NCBI RefSeq assembly: GCF_029623755.1
Contig: NZ_CP121106.1
Location: 1,003,001 to 1,067,000, forward strand
Reading direction: 5' to 3'
Source of the DNA: Altererythrobacter sp. CAU 1644
GTDB lineage: Bacteria > Pseudomonadota > Alphaproteobacteria > Sphingomonadales > Sphingomonadaceae
Length of the DNA stretch: 64,000 bases
In this document: positions 35,310 to 44,895 of the stretch, piece by piece
Layout: each line of letters begins with the position of its first letter
Position numbering within the stretch: the stretch's first letter is position 1
The notes under the pieces: generated by a model
What the model was told of the DNA's origin: nothing
Databases searched by the model: none
Seen by the model: the letters and a program-made list of their open reading frames with translations, nothing else
Program-made: the position numbers and the translations under genes

Positions 35310-35699
35310 ATGATCGGATATGTCACCTTGGGTACCAACGACCTCAAGAAGAACGCGCCATTCTACGACGCCATCGCCCAGGAGATGGGATATGAGCGGA
35401 TGATGGATTTCGACACCTTCATTGCCTGGGGCAATTGGGACGTGGCCGGTGTTGCGCTGACCCAGCCCTTCGACGGCAAGGCGGCGAGCGTCGGCAACGG
35501 CACCATGGTCGCGCTCCAGGCCAAGGATGCCGACCAGGTCAAGCGCATCTATGACATTGCCCTGGCCAACGGCGGCAGCGACGAAGGTGCGCCCGGTCCG
35601 CGCGGCGAGCCCGACGAGAATGGCAATACCTTCTACGCCGGATATTTCCGCGATCCCGAGGGCAACAAGCTCAATGCCTTCTGCATGACCCAGGGCTGA
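35310..35699 (+). CDS. VOC-family protein
   Basis: A 129-residue glyoxalase-fold protein, one module (MIGYVTLGTNDLKKNAPFYDAI; C-terminal FRDPEGNKLNAFC). Strong AAAGGAGAT precedes the ATG at 35310. Substrate unknown. It follows aminopeptidase P by 72 bases and may be expressed with it. Confidence 0.88.
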   Translation: MIGYVTLGTNDLKKNAPFYDAIAQEMGYERMMDFDTFIAWGNWDVAGVALTQPFDGKAASVGNGTMVALQAKDADQVKRIYDIALANGGSDEGAPGPRGEPDENGNTFYAGYFRDPEGNKLNAFCMTQG

Positions 35700-35910
35700 T
35701 GGCGCGCGCGCCTGTTCGCCTTGCACCCAGGTGAACGGGGCGCAGATCGCGATACAATTCGCGACAATTCTCCGCGCTCCCGGCATATTCCTGCGACACT
35801 GGCAGGCTAGACAAGGCGAACGAGTTGCGGCGGCGCGGCGGGCGATGACCCCCTCCCCCATCCGGCCCCGCGCCCCGCAGCTCAAGAGCCTTTCTCTTGG
35901 GAGTATCACG

Positions 35911-36633
35911 ATGCGTAAACTGACCCTTTCCCTTTCCGCAGCCGCGCTGGCGCTGACCGGCGCCGGCGTTGCGCTTGCCGATCACCACGGCGGCAAGCGC
36001 GGCCACAATCCGGACACCGATGGCGACGGTGTCGTCACGCTCGAAGAGCACCGCGCGCACGCCGCCGCGATGTTCGCGCGGATGGATGCCAATGGCGACG
36101 GCGTCCTCAACGAGACCGACCGCGCCGCACACGATGCCCGGCGCGCCGAACGCCGCGCCGAACATTTCGCCAAGGCCGACACCGATGGCGATGGCGAACT
36201 CTCCGCCGCCGAGATCGAGGCGGCCCACGCCGCGCGCATGGCACAGCGCGAATCGAAGCGTGGCGGACGCAGCGAGGCGCGCCCAGCCCAGATGCTCGAG
36301 AAGTTCGATGCCGATGGGAATGGCTCGATCAGTCAGGAAGAAATGGCGGCCGCCCATGCGGCCCGCAAGGAACACATGGCTGCCAAGCGCGGCGATGGCG
36401 AAATGCGCGGCAAGCGCCAGGGTCGCGGCGGGATGCACCGGATGCATGCCATGCTCAAGCGCGCCGATACCGATGGCGACAAATCGCTGAGCCGCGCCGA
36501 GTTCGACGCGGCGACGGACGCTCATTTCGCCAGCATGGACACCGATGGCTCGGGCACCATCTCCGCCGAAGAGCGCCAGGCCGCCCGCGCGGCGATGCGC
36601 GCAAAGATGACGGAACGGCGCCAAACACAATAG
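35911..36633 (+). CDS. Exported EF-hand calcium-binding protein
   Basis: A 240-residue secreted protein. Signal peptide KLTLSLSAAALALTGAGVALA, then six EF-hand loops of the D-x-D-G-D/N-G type: DTDGDG, DANGDG, DTDGDG, DADGNG, DTDGDK and DTDGSG, separated by Ala/Arg/His-rich helices. The calcium is probably bound outside the cytoplasm. It precedes an OmpR-type regulator and a histidine kinase on the same strand with a 52-base gap, so it may be a target or sensor partner of that pair. A ribosome site (GGGAG) precedes the ATG. Confidence 0.92.
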   Translation: MRKLTLSLSAAALALTGAGVALADHHGGKRGHNPDTDGDGVVTLEEHRAHAAAMFARMDANGDGVLNETDRAAHDARRAERRAEHFAKADTDGDGELSAAEIEAAHAARMAQRESKRGGRSEARPAQMLEKFDADGNGSISQEEMAAAHAARKEHMAAKRGDGEMRGKRQGRGGMHRMHAMLKRADTDGDKSLSRAEFDAATDAHFASMDTDGSGTISAEERQAARAAMRAKMTERRQTQ

Positions 36634-36685
36634 GCCGCATTCGCGTCGGTTGAGCAACCGGCGCGACTGCTTCATTAGGCCAGTC

Positions 36686-37420
36686 ATGAGCGAGACCAAG
36701 CCCGTGTCCCTGCTGCTCGTCGACGACGAAGCGACATTGCGAGAGCCCCTGGCCGAATATCTTGCCGGCCAAGGGTTTGCGGTGCGCGAGGCTGACAGCG
36801 CGGCCGTGGCCCGCAGCCGGCTGATCGACAGCCGCCCCGACCTGGTGCTGCTCGACGTGATGATGCCGGGCGAAGACGGGCTGTCGCTGTGCCGCCACCT
36901 GATCGAGACCGGCGGGCCTCCCGTCATTCTCCTCACCGCGCGGGGCGAGGCGACCGACCGCATCGTCGGGCTCGAGATGGGGGCGGATGATTACGTCGCC
37001 AAGCCGTTCGAGCCGCGCGAACTGGTCGCGCGCATCCGTTCGGTCCTGCGCCGCGCGACGACCAACGGCAGTGCGGTTGCGAGTGGCGATCTCGGCTACG
37101 AGTTCGAGGGTTGGCAGCTCGACCCGCTCAAGCGCAAGCTGACCGACCCGCAGGGCGTCGCCGTCCCGCTGTCGACTGCCGAGTTCCGCATGCTGCGTGC
37201 CTTTCTCGACCATCCGCGCGAGGTGCTAGACCGCGACCGGCTGCTCGACATGGTGCAGGGGCGCGAGGCGCATCTGTTCGACCGCGCCGTCGACAACCAG
37301 GTCAGTCGCCTGCGGCGCAAGATCGAGGCCGACACACGCGATCCGCAATTGATCCAGACCGTGCGCGGAGGCGGCTATTGCCTTGCCGCGGACGTCCGCC
37401 GGACGGGTCCGGTCCGATAA
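36686..37420 (+). CDS. OmpR-family response regulator
   Basis: A 244-residue regulator with a receiver domain (phosphoacceptor D57 in LLDVMMPGEDG, switch residues in LLTAR, lysine in VAKPFEP) and a C-terminal winged helix (TDPQGVAVPLSTAEFRMLRAF; VDNQVSRLRRKIEAD). It regulates transcription on phosphorylation by the kinase encoded next. Its TAA overlaps the next ATG as TAATG. Confidence 0.95.
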   Translation: MSETKPVSLLLVDDEATLREPLAEYLAGQGFAVREADSAAVARSRLIDSRPDLVLLDVMMPGEDGLSLCRHLIETGGPPVILLTARGEATDRIVGLEMGADDYVAKPFEPRELVARIRSVLRRATTNGSAVASGDLGYEFEGWQLDPLKRKLTDPQGVAVPLSTAEFRMLRAFLDHPREVLDRDRLLDMVQGREAHLFDRAVDNQVSRLRRKIEADTRDPQLIQTVRGGGYCLAADVRRTGPVR

Positions 37421-38832
37421 TGGCGCGCCTGCTGCCCAGGAGCCTGCTTGGCCAGGTGATGCTGGTGCTCGCGCTCGGCCTCATGGTCGGCCAGGCCGTT
37501 TCGGGCGCCATGCTCTACCGCGCCGCCGAACAGCGCCGCGAAACCGCGCTGGTGCATTCGCTGGCGTTCCGCATCGTCGCGGCGCTCGAAGGCCCGGCCA
37601 ATGCCGAGCGGATCGCGCGCCACCAGGCCCGCCGGTTGAATCGCGATGGCGGCGGCCACCGCCCGCACGACATGCGCGGACGCGCGCGGCTGGGCGTCGA
37701 ACTCAGCCAGGTGTCCCCGCTGGGCCAGGGCGGAAAGCGCTTGCCGGAGCTGGAGGCGACGATTCGCGACCTGCTCGACCAGCATGATCTCGAGCTATCG
37801 AAGCTGGTCGTGCTGCGCCGCAGCGCAGGCGATGACCCCTTTCTGCAGGATCGCCCACGCTTCCACGAACGGCTGGGCGGCGAAGGATGGCAGCGGCGGC
37901 AGATCTACGTGGCCGGGATCGCGCAGGATGGCGCGCCCTGGCGGATCGTGCGCGTGCCCGAACCCCGCGCGCCGCGTGCGATCGTCGGCTCGATACTGCT
38001 GCAGACCCTCGTCACCTTTGTCGTGCTGGTGGCCCTGCTGTTCCCGATGCTGCGACGCATCACCCGGCCGCTCGCCAGCCTCACCGCACGGGTCGACGAT
38101 TTCGCCCGCAATCCCGATCGCCCGGTGGCGCTCGCAGAGAGCGGGCCGGAGGATATCCGCCACCTGATCGCCGCACATAATGCGATGGAAGCGCGGATCG
38201 CGGCGATGCTCGACGAGAAAGACGTGATGCTCGGCGCGATCGGCCACGACCTCAAGACCCCGCTCGCGGCCCTGCGGGTGCGGATCGAGAACGTCGCCGA
38301 CGAGACGCAGCGCCTCCGCATGGCCGAAAGTATCGAGGACATTACCCGCACCCTCGACGATATTCTCAACCTCGCCCGCGTCGGCCGTTCGACCGATCCG
38401 CTCGAGAAGACCGATCTCGCCGCCTTGCTCTCGTCGCTGGTCGAGGAATACGAGGATATGGGCGAGCCCGTGGAAATGGCCGAGACGGACCGCGTTGTCG
38501 CGCAGGTCCGCGCCACCTGGCTGCGCCGCGCGGTCCGCAACCTGATCGGCAATGCACTGCGCTATGGCGGCACAGCCCGGGTCTCGCTCGCCGCCGAGGG
38601 TGATCGCGTGACAATCCGCGTGGATGACGATGGCCCGGGAATCCCGGAAGACCAGATCTCCGCGATGCTCGAACCCTTCGCGCGCGGCGAGGCGAGCCGC
38701 AACCGCGCGACCGGCGGCGCCGGGCTGGGCCTGACGCTCGCGCGGGCCATTGCCGAGCAGCATGGCGGGGCATTATCGCTCGCCAATCGCGCCGAGGGCG
38801 GATTGCGCGCCGGGATCAGCCTGCCGCGCTAG
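37420..38832 (+). CDS. Membrane sensor histidine kinase, partner of the OmpR-type regulator
   Basis: About 470 residues. A first membrane helix (VMLVLALGLMVGQAVSGAML), a periplasmic region rich in Arg and His (RIARHQARRLNRDGGG), a second helix (LLQTLVTFVVLVALLFPML), HAMP domain, HisKA with H276 in IGHDLKTPLAALR, then HATPase with N box NLIGNALRYGG and G boxes DDDGPGIPEDQ and GGAGLGLTLARAI. The basic periplasmic sensor could detect acidic polymers, metals or pH (inference). Its stop shares CTAG with the convergent GST stop. Confidence 0.94.
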   Translation: MARLLPRSLLGQVMLVLALGLMVGQAVSGAMLYRAAEQRRETALVHSLAFRIVAALEGPANAERIARHQARRLNRDGGGHRPHDMRGRARLGVELSQVSPLGQGGKRLPELEATIRDLLDQHDLELSKLVVLRRSAGDDPFLQDRPRFHERLGGEGWQRRQIYVAGIAQDGAPWRIVRVPEPRAPRAIVGSILLQTLVTFVVLVALLFPMLRRITRPLASLTARVDDFARNPDRPVALAESGPEDIRHLIAAHNAMEARIAAMLDEKDVMLGAIGHDLKTPLAALRVRIENVADETQRLRMAESIEDITRTLDDILNLARVGRSTDPLEKTDLAALLSSLVEEYEDMGEPVEMAETDRVVAQVRATWLRRAVRNLIGNALRYGGTARVSLAAEGDRVTIRVDDDGPGIPEDQISAMLEPFARGEASRNRATGGAGLGLTLARAIAEQHGGALSLANRAEGGLRAGISLPR

Positions 38833-39911
38833 GGCGGCGTTCCCTCGCCATAGACATTGATCGCCTTGCCGAAGGGCAGGTGGTGGTCCTCGTTGAAGCG
38901 AGGGGGCGGTATGTCGCCCGACCAGAGGATCTCGGCGCCGTCGTAACTCAGCAACGCCCGAACCTTGCCTTGCGCATCGGCATCGAGCGCCGCAAACGCC
39001 CGGCGCAGCTCCTCGAGGCACCATACGCGGTAGCGCGAAGCCGGAAGCTTCTCGTAGCGGCAGCCCTGGATCGTGACGCCAAAGTGCGTCTCGTCCCTTC
39101 CAAAGGCCGCGGCATTGGCCGCAAGCTGGACGAGGTGCGTCTCGCAGGCTTCCCGCAGCAGCGCGGCAGCGTCCGGCGGCACTTCCGAAAGGAATTGCGG
39201 TTCGTCGACCTGCGCAGCACACCACATCCGCGCCACCCATTCGAACACCAGCGGCGCGCGCTGGCGCATGATTTCCGCCGGGGTCGGGTCCTGCCCGAAA
39301 TGGCGGAACATCGGCCCCATCATGCCGTAGTCGGCGAGCGAGGGTGCATTGCCGAGCAGGAAGGGCCGATTCGCCAGCATCGCGCTCATGGCATCGAGCG
39401 CGTTGAGATAGGCCTTGTCGGCATGCGCGCGGGTCGCCTCATTCACCCCGTCCTTGACCACGAAATTGGTGAACTGGCGCTTGGCAATCCGCATCCGTTT
39501 CAGCCAATGCGGCGCCCTGATGAAGCCGCCAACCTCCTCGGCCAGGTGATCAGAGATAAAACGCCGGTCGCGGCGATAGCTCCAGCGATAATGCATCGCG
39601 GGACGCCACAGCCACTCGTCGCCATAATCCTCGACCAATGCCGCGACGAATCCAACGACCGGGTCGGCAGGCAGGATCGATGGCGTCGGATGTTCCTGCT
39701 CGACCTGCAGCAGGATCGGCGTGGTGTCGCTCATCCAGCGACCGTCATCGCGTTCGACGATCGGCATCTGCACCGCGCCGACCTTCTCGATCAGCATCCT
39801 CGCCTCGCCATAGGGCGTCGGCAGCGCTTCATAGGCGATGCCCTTGTAGCGCAGATAGGCCTCCAGCTTGCCGGTGTAATAGGAGACCGACGAGCCATAG
39901 ACCTTCCACAT
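38829..39911 (-). CDS. Glutathione S-transferase family protein with an unusual C-terminal extension
   Basis: A 360-residue protein. Residues 1-80 form the thioredoxin-like GST domain (WKVYGSSVSYYTGKLEAYL, then VGAVQMPIVERDDG), followed by a helical GST C-domain to about residue 230. An extra region of about 120 residues, ending PPPRFNEDHHLPFGKAINVYG, is not part of ordinary GSTs, which are about 200-230 residues. The extension could be a fused regulatory or catalytic module. It lies upstream of the HerA-like gene's 3' end on the same strand, 13 bases apart. Confidence 0.85.
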   Translation of the reverse strand: MWKVYGSSVSYYTGKLEAYLRYKGIAYEALPTPYGEARMLIEKVGAVQMPIVERDDGRWMSDTTPILLQVEQEHPTPSILPADPVVGFVAALVEDYGDEWLWRPAMHYRWSYRRDRRFISDHLAEEVGGFIRAPHWLKRMRIAKRQFTNFVVKDGVNEATRAHADKAYLNALDAMSAMLANRPFLLGNAPSLADYGMMGPMFRHFGQDPTPAEIMRQRAPLVFEWVARMWCAAQVDEPQFLSEVPPDAAALLREACETHLVQLAANAAAFGRDETHFGVTIQGCRYEKLPASRYRVWCLEELRRAFAALDADAQGKVRALLSYDGAEILWSGDIPPPRFNEDHHLPFGKAINVYGEGTPP

Positions 39912-39924
39912 GGCGCGGCCCTCC

Positions 39925-41463
39925 CTAGCGCATCAATCCGCCAATGATGTTGCGGACGAAGGCGGTTGCGCCGGTCCGTAGCGGGTCGGCGCGCGATTTC
40001 TTCCCCAGCACCGTCGCGACCGCGATCGAGGTCAGCGAACCGGCCGCCGCGGTGGCCGCGCTCTTGCCGGCCTTGCCGAAATCGATGCCCCACAGGCTGG
40101 TCGACTTGCGCTCGCGCTTGCCGACTTCCTCGCGCCCTTTCTCCTCGACTTCCTTGGCGGTCGCCGCGGCATCGGCGGCCTTTTGCGCCAGCACCTCTTC
40201 CGCACTCTGGCGGTCGACGGCCGTGTCGTACTTGCCCTCGACCGGGCTGACCGACTGGATGATCGCACGTTCCTTGGGATTGACCGGGCCGAGGCGGCTG
40301 CGCGGCGGCTTGATCAGCGTGCGTTGGACCACCGTGGGCGCGCCGTCTTCATCGAGCGTCGAGACCAGCGCCTCGCCCACCTTGAGTTCGGTGATCGCCT
40401 GCTCGACGTCGAGGTCGGGATTGATGCGGAAGGTCTCGGACGCCGCCTTGATCGCGCGCTGGTCGCGCGGGGTGAAGGCGCGCAGCGCGTGCTGGACCTT
40501 GTTGCCCAGCTGGCCGGCGACTTCCTCGGGAATGTCGATCGGGTTCTGGGTGCAAAAGTAGACGCCCACGCCCTTCGAACGGATCAGGCGCACGACCTGT
40601 TCGATCTTGTCCTGCAGCGCCTTGGGCGCGTCGTCGAACAGCAGGTGCGCCTCGTCGAAGAAGAACACCAGCTTGGGTTTCTCCGGGTCGCCCACTTCGG
40701 GCAGGCTTTCGAACAGCTCGGCGAGCAGCCACAGGAGGAAGGTCGCGTAGAGCTTGGGGCTGCGCATCAGCTTGTCGGCGGCGAGGACGTTGACATAGCC
40801 GCGCCCCTGTTCGTCCACCTTGAGGAAATCGTCAATCTCGAGCGCGGGCTCGCCGAAGAACCGGTCCGCGCCCTGGCTTTCGAAGCTCAGCAATTGCCGC
40901 TGGATCGCGCCGACCGACTGGCGCGAGACGTTGCCGTATTCTCCCGAGAGCTCCTTGGCGTTCTCGGACGCCCATGCCAGCACCGCCTGCAGGTCGCCGA
41001 AATCGAGCAGCAGCAGTTCGTTGTCGTCGGCGTGGCGGAACACGATCTGCAGCACGCCCTCCTGGGTGTCGTTGAGATCGAGCAGGCGGCTGAGCAGCAG
41101 CGGCCCCATTTCAGATACCGTGGTGCGGATCGGATGGCCCTGTTCGCCATAAAGGTCCCAGAATACGACCGGGTTATCCGAATAGGCATAATCGTCCATG
41201 CCCAGTTCCTTGGCCCGGCCTTCGAGCTTATCGGCATGCTTGAAGGTCGGCGAGCCGGGCATGGCGACGCCCGAAAGGTCGCCCTTCACATCGGCGACGA
41301 ACACCGGGACGCCGTTGGCGGAGAAGCTTTCGGCGAGCCCCTGCAAGGTCACCGTCTTGCCGGTGCCGGTCGCCCCGGCGATCAGCCCGTGGCGGTTGGC
41401 GCGCGACAGGTCGAGATATTGCTTTTCGCCATTGGCCGCGAGGCCGATGAAAATCTGGCTCAT
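39925..41463 (-). CDS. HerA-like ATPase (YjgR/DUF853 family)
   Basis: A 512-residue AAA-type ATPase related to the HerA/FtsK helicases. Walker A is [13 protein letters not shown] and Walker [12 protein letters not shown] coiled, charged stretch ([25 protein letters not shown]) and a C-terminal hydrophobic segment ([19 protein letters not shown]) follow. Cellular role is unknown; the family is widespread and not tied to a defence operon here. Starts at ATG 41463. Same strand as the GST gene, 13 bases before it, so an operon is likely. Confidence 0.9.
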   Translation of the reverse strand: MSQIFIGLAANGEKQYLDLSRANRHGLIAGATGTGKTVTLQGLAESFSANGVPVFVADVKGDLSGVAMPGSPTFKHADKLEGRAKELGMDDYAYSDNPVVFWDLYGEQGHPIRTTVSEMGPLLLSRLLDLNDTQEGVLQIVFRHADDNELLLLDFGDLQAVLAWASENAKELSGEYGNVSRQSVGAIQRQLLSFESQGADRFFGEPALEIDDFLKVDEQGRGYVNVLAADKLMRSPKLYATFLLWLLAELFESLPEVGDPEKPKLVFFFDEAHLLFDDAPKALQDKIEQVVRLIRSKGVGVYFCTQNPIDIPEEVAGQLGNKVQHALRAFTPRDQRAIKAASETFRINPDLDVEQAITELKVGEALVSTLDEDGAPTVVQRTLIKPPRSRLGPVNPKERAIIQSVSPVEGKYDTAVDRQSAEEVLAQKAADAAATAKEVEEKGREEVGKRERKSTSLWGIDFGKAGKSAATAAAGSLTSIAVATVLGKKSRADPLRTGATAFVRNIIGGLMR

Positions 41464-41604
41464 TTGTAGGGTTTCTCCGCTCCCGAATGATTTGCACGGT
41501 GTGGAGCAGGGGTAGGCGATGGGTCAAGTTCCGGCTCGTAAAACCCTTGCGCGGTTCTAAAGGGCCAAGCCAAGGCTTCCATTCGCGCGCGAGACCACTA
41601 AGGC

Positions 41605-43437
41605 ATGATGGAAATGGGTCAGAACACACCTTTCATCCTGCTGGACGACGCGCGTGCAGTTGGCGCCGCAGCCGCGCAACTGTTCGAAAACCCGCGCCAG
41701 GTGTTCGTCGCGCAGCGCGCCGAGGATGTTCCCGCCATTCTCGAAGCCGCCGATGCGGCGCGCGTCGAGACCGGCGGACATCTGGCCGGCTACCTCGCCT
41801 ATGAGGCCGGGCTGGCGCTCGAACCGAGGCTCGCGCCGCTCGCGGCCGCGCGCAGCGGGGCGGCGGGGCCGCTGGTCTGGCTCGGCCTGTTCGACGACGC
41901 GGTTGAGATCTCCGCCGAAGACATGCCGCGCTGGCTGGAGGAACAATCGGGCGGAGATGCTTCGCTCGGGCCGCTGGTGCCGCAGGTTTCGAACGGCGGC
42001 TATGAGGCAGCCTTCGCGACCTTGCAGGAGGCCATCCGCGCGGGCGACATCTACCAGGCCAACCTCACCTATCCGCTCGCCGGGTCCTATCGCGGCGATC
42101 CGCTGGCGCTCTATGCGGCGCTCCGCCCATCGGCGGGCGCGGGTTACGGCGGACTGGTCTACGACGGTTCGCACTGGCTGCTGAGCCTCAGCCCCGAACT
42201 GTTCTTTTCGCTCAAGGGCGGCGCCGACGGGTTTGGGGCCAAGGTCAAGCCGATGAAGGGCACGCGTCCCCGGCTCGAGGACGAGGTCGCCGACCTTGCC
42301 ATGGCCGAGGAACTGGCATCGTCGGCCAAGGACCGGGCCGAAAACCTGATGATCGTCGACCTGATGCGCAACGACCTAAGCCGGGTGGCCGAGGCCGGCA
42401 GCGTCGAGGTCGAGGGGCTGTTCGCGGTCGAGAGCTATCCCACCGTCCACCAGATGGTCTCGACCGTCCATGCCCGCTTGCATGACGGCAAGGGGGCGGT
42501 CGATCTGGTGCGCGCGATCTTCCCCTGCGGCTCGATCACTGGCGCGCCCAAGATCCGCGCGATGGAACTGATCGACGATGTCGAACGGGACGCGCGGGGC
42601 CCCTATTGCGGCGCCATCGGGCGAATCGATCCGGATGGCAGCGCCGCGTTCAACGTCGCGATCCGTACGCTGCGCCTGACCCCGATCGAGAACGAGCAGG
42701 GCAGCGCCGTGCTTGGCGTTGGCTCGGCCATCGTTGCGGACAGCGACGCGCTCGCCGAGCGCCGCGAAAGCGAGGTGAAGGCCGGATTCGCCCGCGCCAC
42801 GTCGCCCGATCATCGCGCCGCGCAGTTCGACCTGATCGAGACCATGCTGTTCGAACCCGAGGCGGGAATAGAACTGCTCGAACTCCATCTCGAGCGCATG
42901 AAGGCGAGCGCCGCCGAACTCGGGTTTTCCTTCGACCGCCATGCCGCCCGCAACCAGATCCAGGCGCTGTGCTTCGATCTCGAGGACCGGCGCAAGCTTC
43001 GTCTGCTCGCGTCGCGCAAGGGCGCGCTGGCGCTGGAGGCGCAGGCGCTGGGTGAGCCATCGGCTGCCGCCCTGCACTGCATCGCCCTACCGCTGCCGGT
43101 CGACCCCGGCGACTGGCGGCTGCGGCACAAGACCAGCGACCGCGCCTTCTACGAGGACGCGCTGAAGGTCGCGCAGGACTGCGGCGCGCAGGAGGCCCTG
43201 TTGGTGCGCGCAGACGGGCTCGTCACCGAAGGCTGCTTCACCAATATCTTCGTCGAACGCGACGGGGTGCTGCTCACCCCTCCGGCCACGCTCGGCCTCC
43301 TGCCCGGCGTCCTGCGCCGGTCGCTGATCGAGGCGGGCAAGGCCGGCGAGGCCGAGCTGACGCTGGACGATCTCGCAGACGGATTCCTGCTCGGCAATGC
43401 AGTGCGCGGGCTGACCAAGGCCAAATTCATCCCATGA
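41605..43437 (+). CDS. Fused aminodeoxychorismate synthase component I and aminodeoxychorismate lyase
   Basis: A 610-residue bifunctional protein for p-aminobenzoate in folate synthesis. Residues about 1-370 form the chorismate-binding PabB domain (IRAGDIYQANLTYPL, IFPCGSITGAPKIRAMELID, GPYCGAIG), and 390-610 form a branched-chain-aminotransferase-fold lyase (PabC), with a glutamate-containing region LVTEGCFTNIFVERDG. Fused PabBC is known in alphaproteobacteria. First gene of an operon: its stop overlaps the pseudouridine synthase ATG (ATGA). Three in-frame ATGs lie near the start, at 41605, 41608 and 41614. Confidence 0.93.
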   Translation: MMEMGQNTPFILLDDARAVGAAAAQLFENPRQVFVAQRAEDVPAILEAADAARVETGGHLAGYLAYEAGLALEPRLAPLAAARSGAAGPLVWLGLFDDAVEISAEDMPRWLEEQSGGDASLGPLVPQVSNGGYEAAFATLQEAIRAGDIYQANLTYPLAGSYRGDPLALYAALRPSAGAGYGGLVYDGSHWLLSLSPELFFSLKGGADGFGAKVKPMKGTRPRLEDEVADLAMAEELASSAKDRAENLMIVDLMRNDLSRVAEAGSVEVEGLFAVESYPTVHQMVSTVHARLHDGKGAVDLVRAIFPCGSITGAPKIRAMELIDDVERDARGPYCGAIGRIDPDGSAAFNVAIRTLRLTPIENEQGSAVLGVGSAIVADSDALAERRESEVKAGFARATSPDHRAAQFDLIETMLFEPEAGIELLELHLERMKASAAELGFSFDRHAARNQIQALCFDLEDRRKLRLLASRKGALALEAQALGEPSAAALHCIALPLPVDPGDWRLRHKTSDRAFYEDALKVAQDCGAQEALLVRADGLVTEGCFTNIFVERDGVLLTPPATLGLLPGVLRRSLIEAGKAGEAELTLDDLADGFLLGNAVRGLTKAKFIP

Positions 43438-44096
43438 TCGACATTCTCTACGAAGACGGCGAAGCATTGGTCATCGACAAGCCCGCCGGCCTGTCGATCG
43501 ATCGACCCCGCAAGGGCGGCGCCTCGCTCGAGGATCACCTCGAGGCGCTCAAGCTGGGGTTCCAGCGCCCGCCGATGCCCGCGCACCGGCTCGACACCGA
43601 TACTTCGGGCTGCCTGCTGCTCGCGCGCAATCCCAAGGCGTTGAAGCGGTTCAACCGGGCCTTCGAGGAGCGCCAGGTCGAGAAGGGCTACCTTGCGATC
43701 CTAGCGGGCATACCCGAGCAGGACGAGGGCACGATCGAGCTGTCGCTCAGCAAGATCAGCAGCGCCGAGAAAGGCTGGCGCATGATCGCGGCGAAGAAAG
43801 GCAAGCCTTCGGTCACCCATTGGCGGCGGATCGCCGTCCTTGGTGCCAACAGCCTCGTCCGGTTCACGCCCGAGACCGGGCGCACCCACCAGATCCGGAT
43901 TCACGCCTTGGCCGGGCTCGGCATCCCGCTGCTGGGCGATCCGGTCTATGGCTCGTCCAAGGGCGCGCCGCGCACCATGCTGCACGCCTACAGGCTGGTA
44001 GTCCCGCGCGAAGGCAAGTCGGCGATCGAGGCACGGGCGCCGCTACCGGCCGATTTTCGTGCGCTCGGCGTAACCGACGAAATGATCGATGGATGA
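43434..44096 (+). CDS. RluA-family RNA pseudouridine synthase
   Basis: A 220-residue pseudouridine synthase. Catalytic aspartate in HRLDTDTSGCLLLARN; substrate-binding motifs RFTPETGRTHQIRIH and LLGDPVYG. No S4 domain, which fits small RluA relatives; target rRNA or tRNA position unknown. It overlaps the pabBC stop by four bases, and its end overlaps the arfB start by eight bases, giving a tightly coupled three-gene operon. Confidence 0.93.
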   Translation: MIDILYEDGEALVIDKPAGLSIDRPRKGGASLEDHLEALKLGFQRPPMPAHRLDTDTSGCLLLARNPKALKRFNRAFEERQVEKGYLAILAGIPEQDEGTIELSLSKISSAEKGWRMIAAKKGKPSVTHWRRIAVLGANSLVRFTPETGRTHQIRIHALAGLGIPLLGDPVYGSSKGAPRTMLHAYRLVVPREGKSAIEARAPLPADFRALGVTDEMIDG

Positions 44097-44505
44097 GGAC
44101 CTGATCGCCCGCGCCCATGCGCTTGCCGAGGAAAGCTTCCTCGCCGGGTCGGGTCCGGGCGGGCAGAATGCCAACAAGGTCGCGACCGAGGTGCAGCTGC
44201 GCGTCAACGCCTACAAGCTGAAGCTGGCGCCGCCCGTCTTCGCGCGGCTCAAGGAGATCGCCGGGAGCAAGCTGACGGCCGCAGGCGACATCCTCATCAC
44301 CGCGCGCGAGCATCGCACGCAGGAAGCAAACCGCGCCGAAGCGCGCGAGAAGCTCGAGGCGCTGCTGGTCGAGGCGCACAGGCAGCCCAAGAAACGCGCC
44401 AAGAGCCGGGTCAACCGCGTCGGCAAGGCGCAGCGCCTGAAAGAGAAGAAGGTGCGCGGTGCGGTCAAGGCCAATCGCGGCAAGGTCTCGCGCTCTGATT
44501 GGTAG
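44089..44505 (+). CDS. arfB: Alternative ribosome-rescue factor B (GGQ peptidyl-tRNA hydrolase)
   Basis: A 138-residue protein that frees ribosomes stalled on broken mRNA by hydrolysing peptidyl-tRNA. The catalytic GGQ is at residues 24-26 in GSGPGGQNANK. The basic C-terminal tail (KKRAKSRVNRVGKAQRLKEKK) inserts into the mRNA channel in the family. Last gene of the pabBC operon; followed by a terminator hairpin. Confidence 0.94.
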   Translation: MDEDLIARAHALAEESFLAGSGPGGQNANKVATEVQLRVNAYKLKLAPPVFARLKEIAGSKLTAAGDILITAREHRTQEANRAEAREKLEALLVEAHRQPKKRAKSRVNRVGKAQRLKEKKVRGAVKANRGKVSRSDW

Positions 44506-44578
44506 GTCGCCAGAGGGGCGAACAATGCGCGCCCACGCTTGACTTTTCCCCGTGAATCACCCAATGGGCGCGCCGGAC

Positions 44579-44611
44579 GGCGGTGCATGCTGAGCGCCGC
44601 CATTATTTTTT
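44579..44611 (+). terminator. Rho-independent terminator after arfB
   Basis: Stem GGCGGTGC / GCGCCGCC with loop ATGCTGA, one G-U pair, then ATTATTTTTT. Closes the pabBC-pseudouridine synthase-arfB operon. Confidence 0.8.
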
Positions 44612-44663
44612 CGGCCATTTTCCCGTAACAGGGGCGGCCTCACAGGATCTTTAGGAACACGCC

Positions 44664-44831
44664 ATGGCGAAGCCCGCAACCGTCAAGATCAAGCTCGTCT
44701 CGACCGCCGACACGGGTTTCTACTATGTGACGAAGAAGAACCCTCGCAACCACACCGAGAAGTTCACCTTCCGCAAGTACGACCCCGTCGCCAAGAAGCA
44801 CGTCGAGTTCAAGGAAGCGAAGATCAAGTAA
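44664..44831 (+). CDS. rpmG: 50S ribosomal protein L33
   Basis: A 55-residue small protein starting [20 protein letters not shown] and containing [10 protein letters not shown] and a C-terminal VEFKEAKIK. This is the alphaproteobacterial L33 pattern without the zinc-binding cysteine pairs. AGGA lies about nine bases upstream of the ATG. It stands alone between the arfB terminator and lolA. Confidence 0.97.
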   Translation: MAKPATVKIKLVSTADTGFYYVTKKNPRNHTEKFTFRKYDPVAKKHVEFKEAKIK

Positions 44832-44835
44832 GCTG

Positions 44836-44857
44836 AACCTCGGGAACTTCCCGGGTT
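44836..44857. terminator. Inverted repeat after rpmG
   Basis: Arms AACCTCGGGAA and TTCCCGGGTT around one base, right after the rpmG stop. No U-run follows, so termination is uncertain; it may stabilise the mRNA end. Confidence 0.4.
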
Positions 44858-44895
44858 CACTCGCTGTTCAATGCCCTGGAACTAGTCACAGGAGC

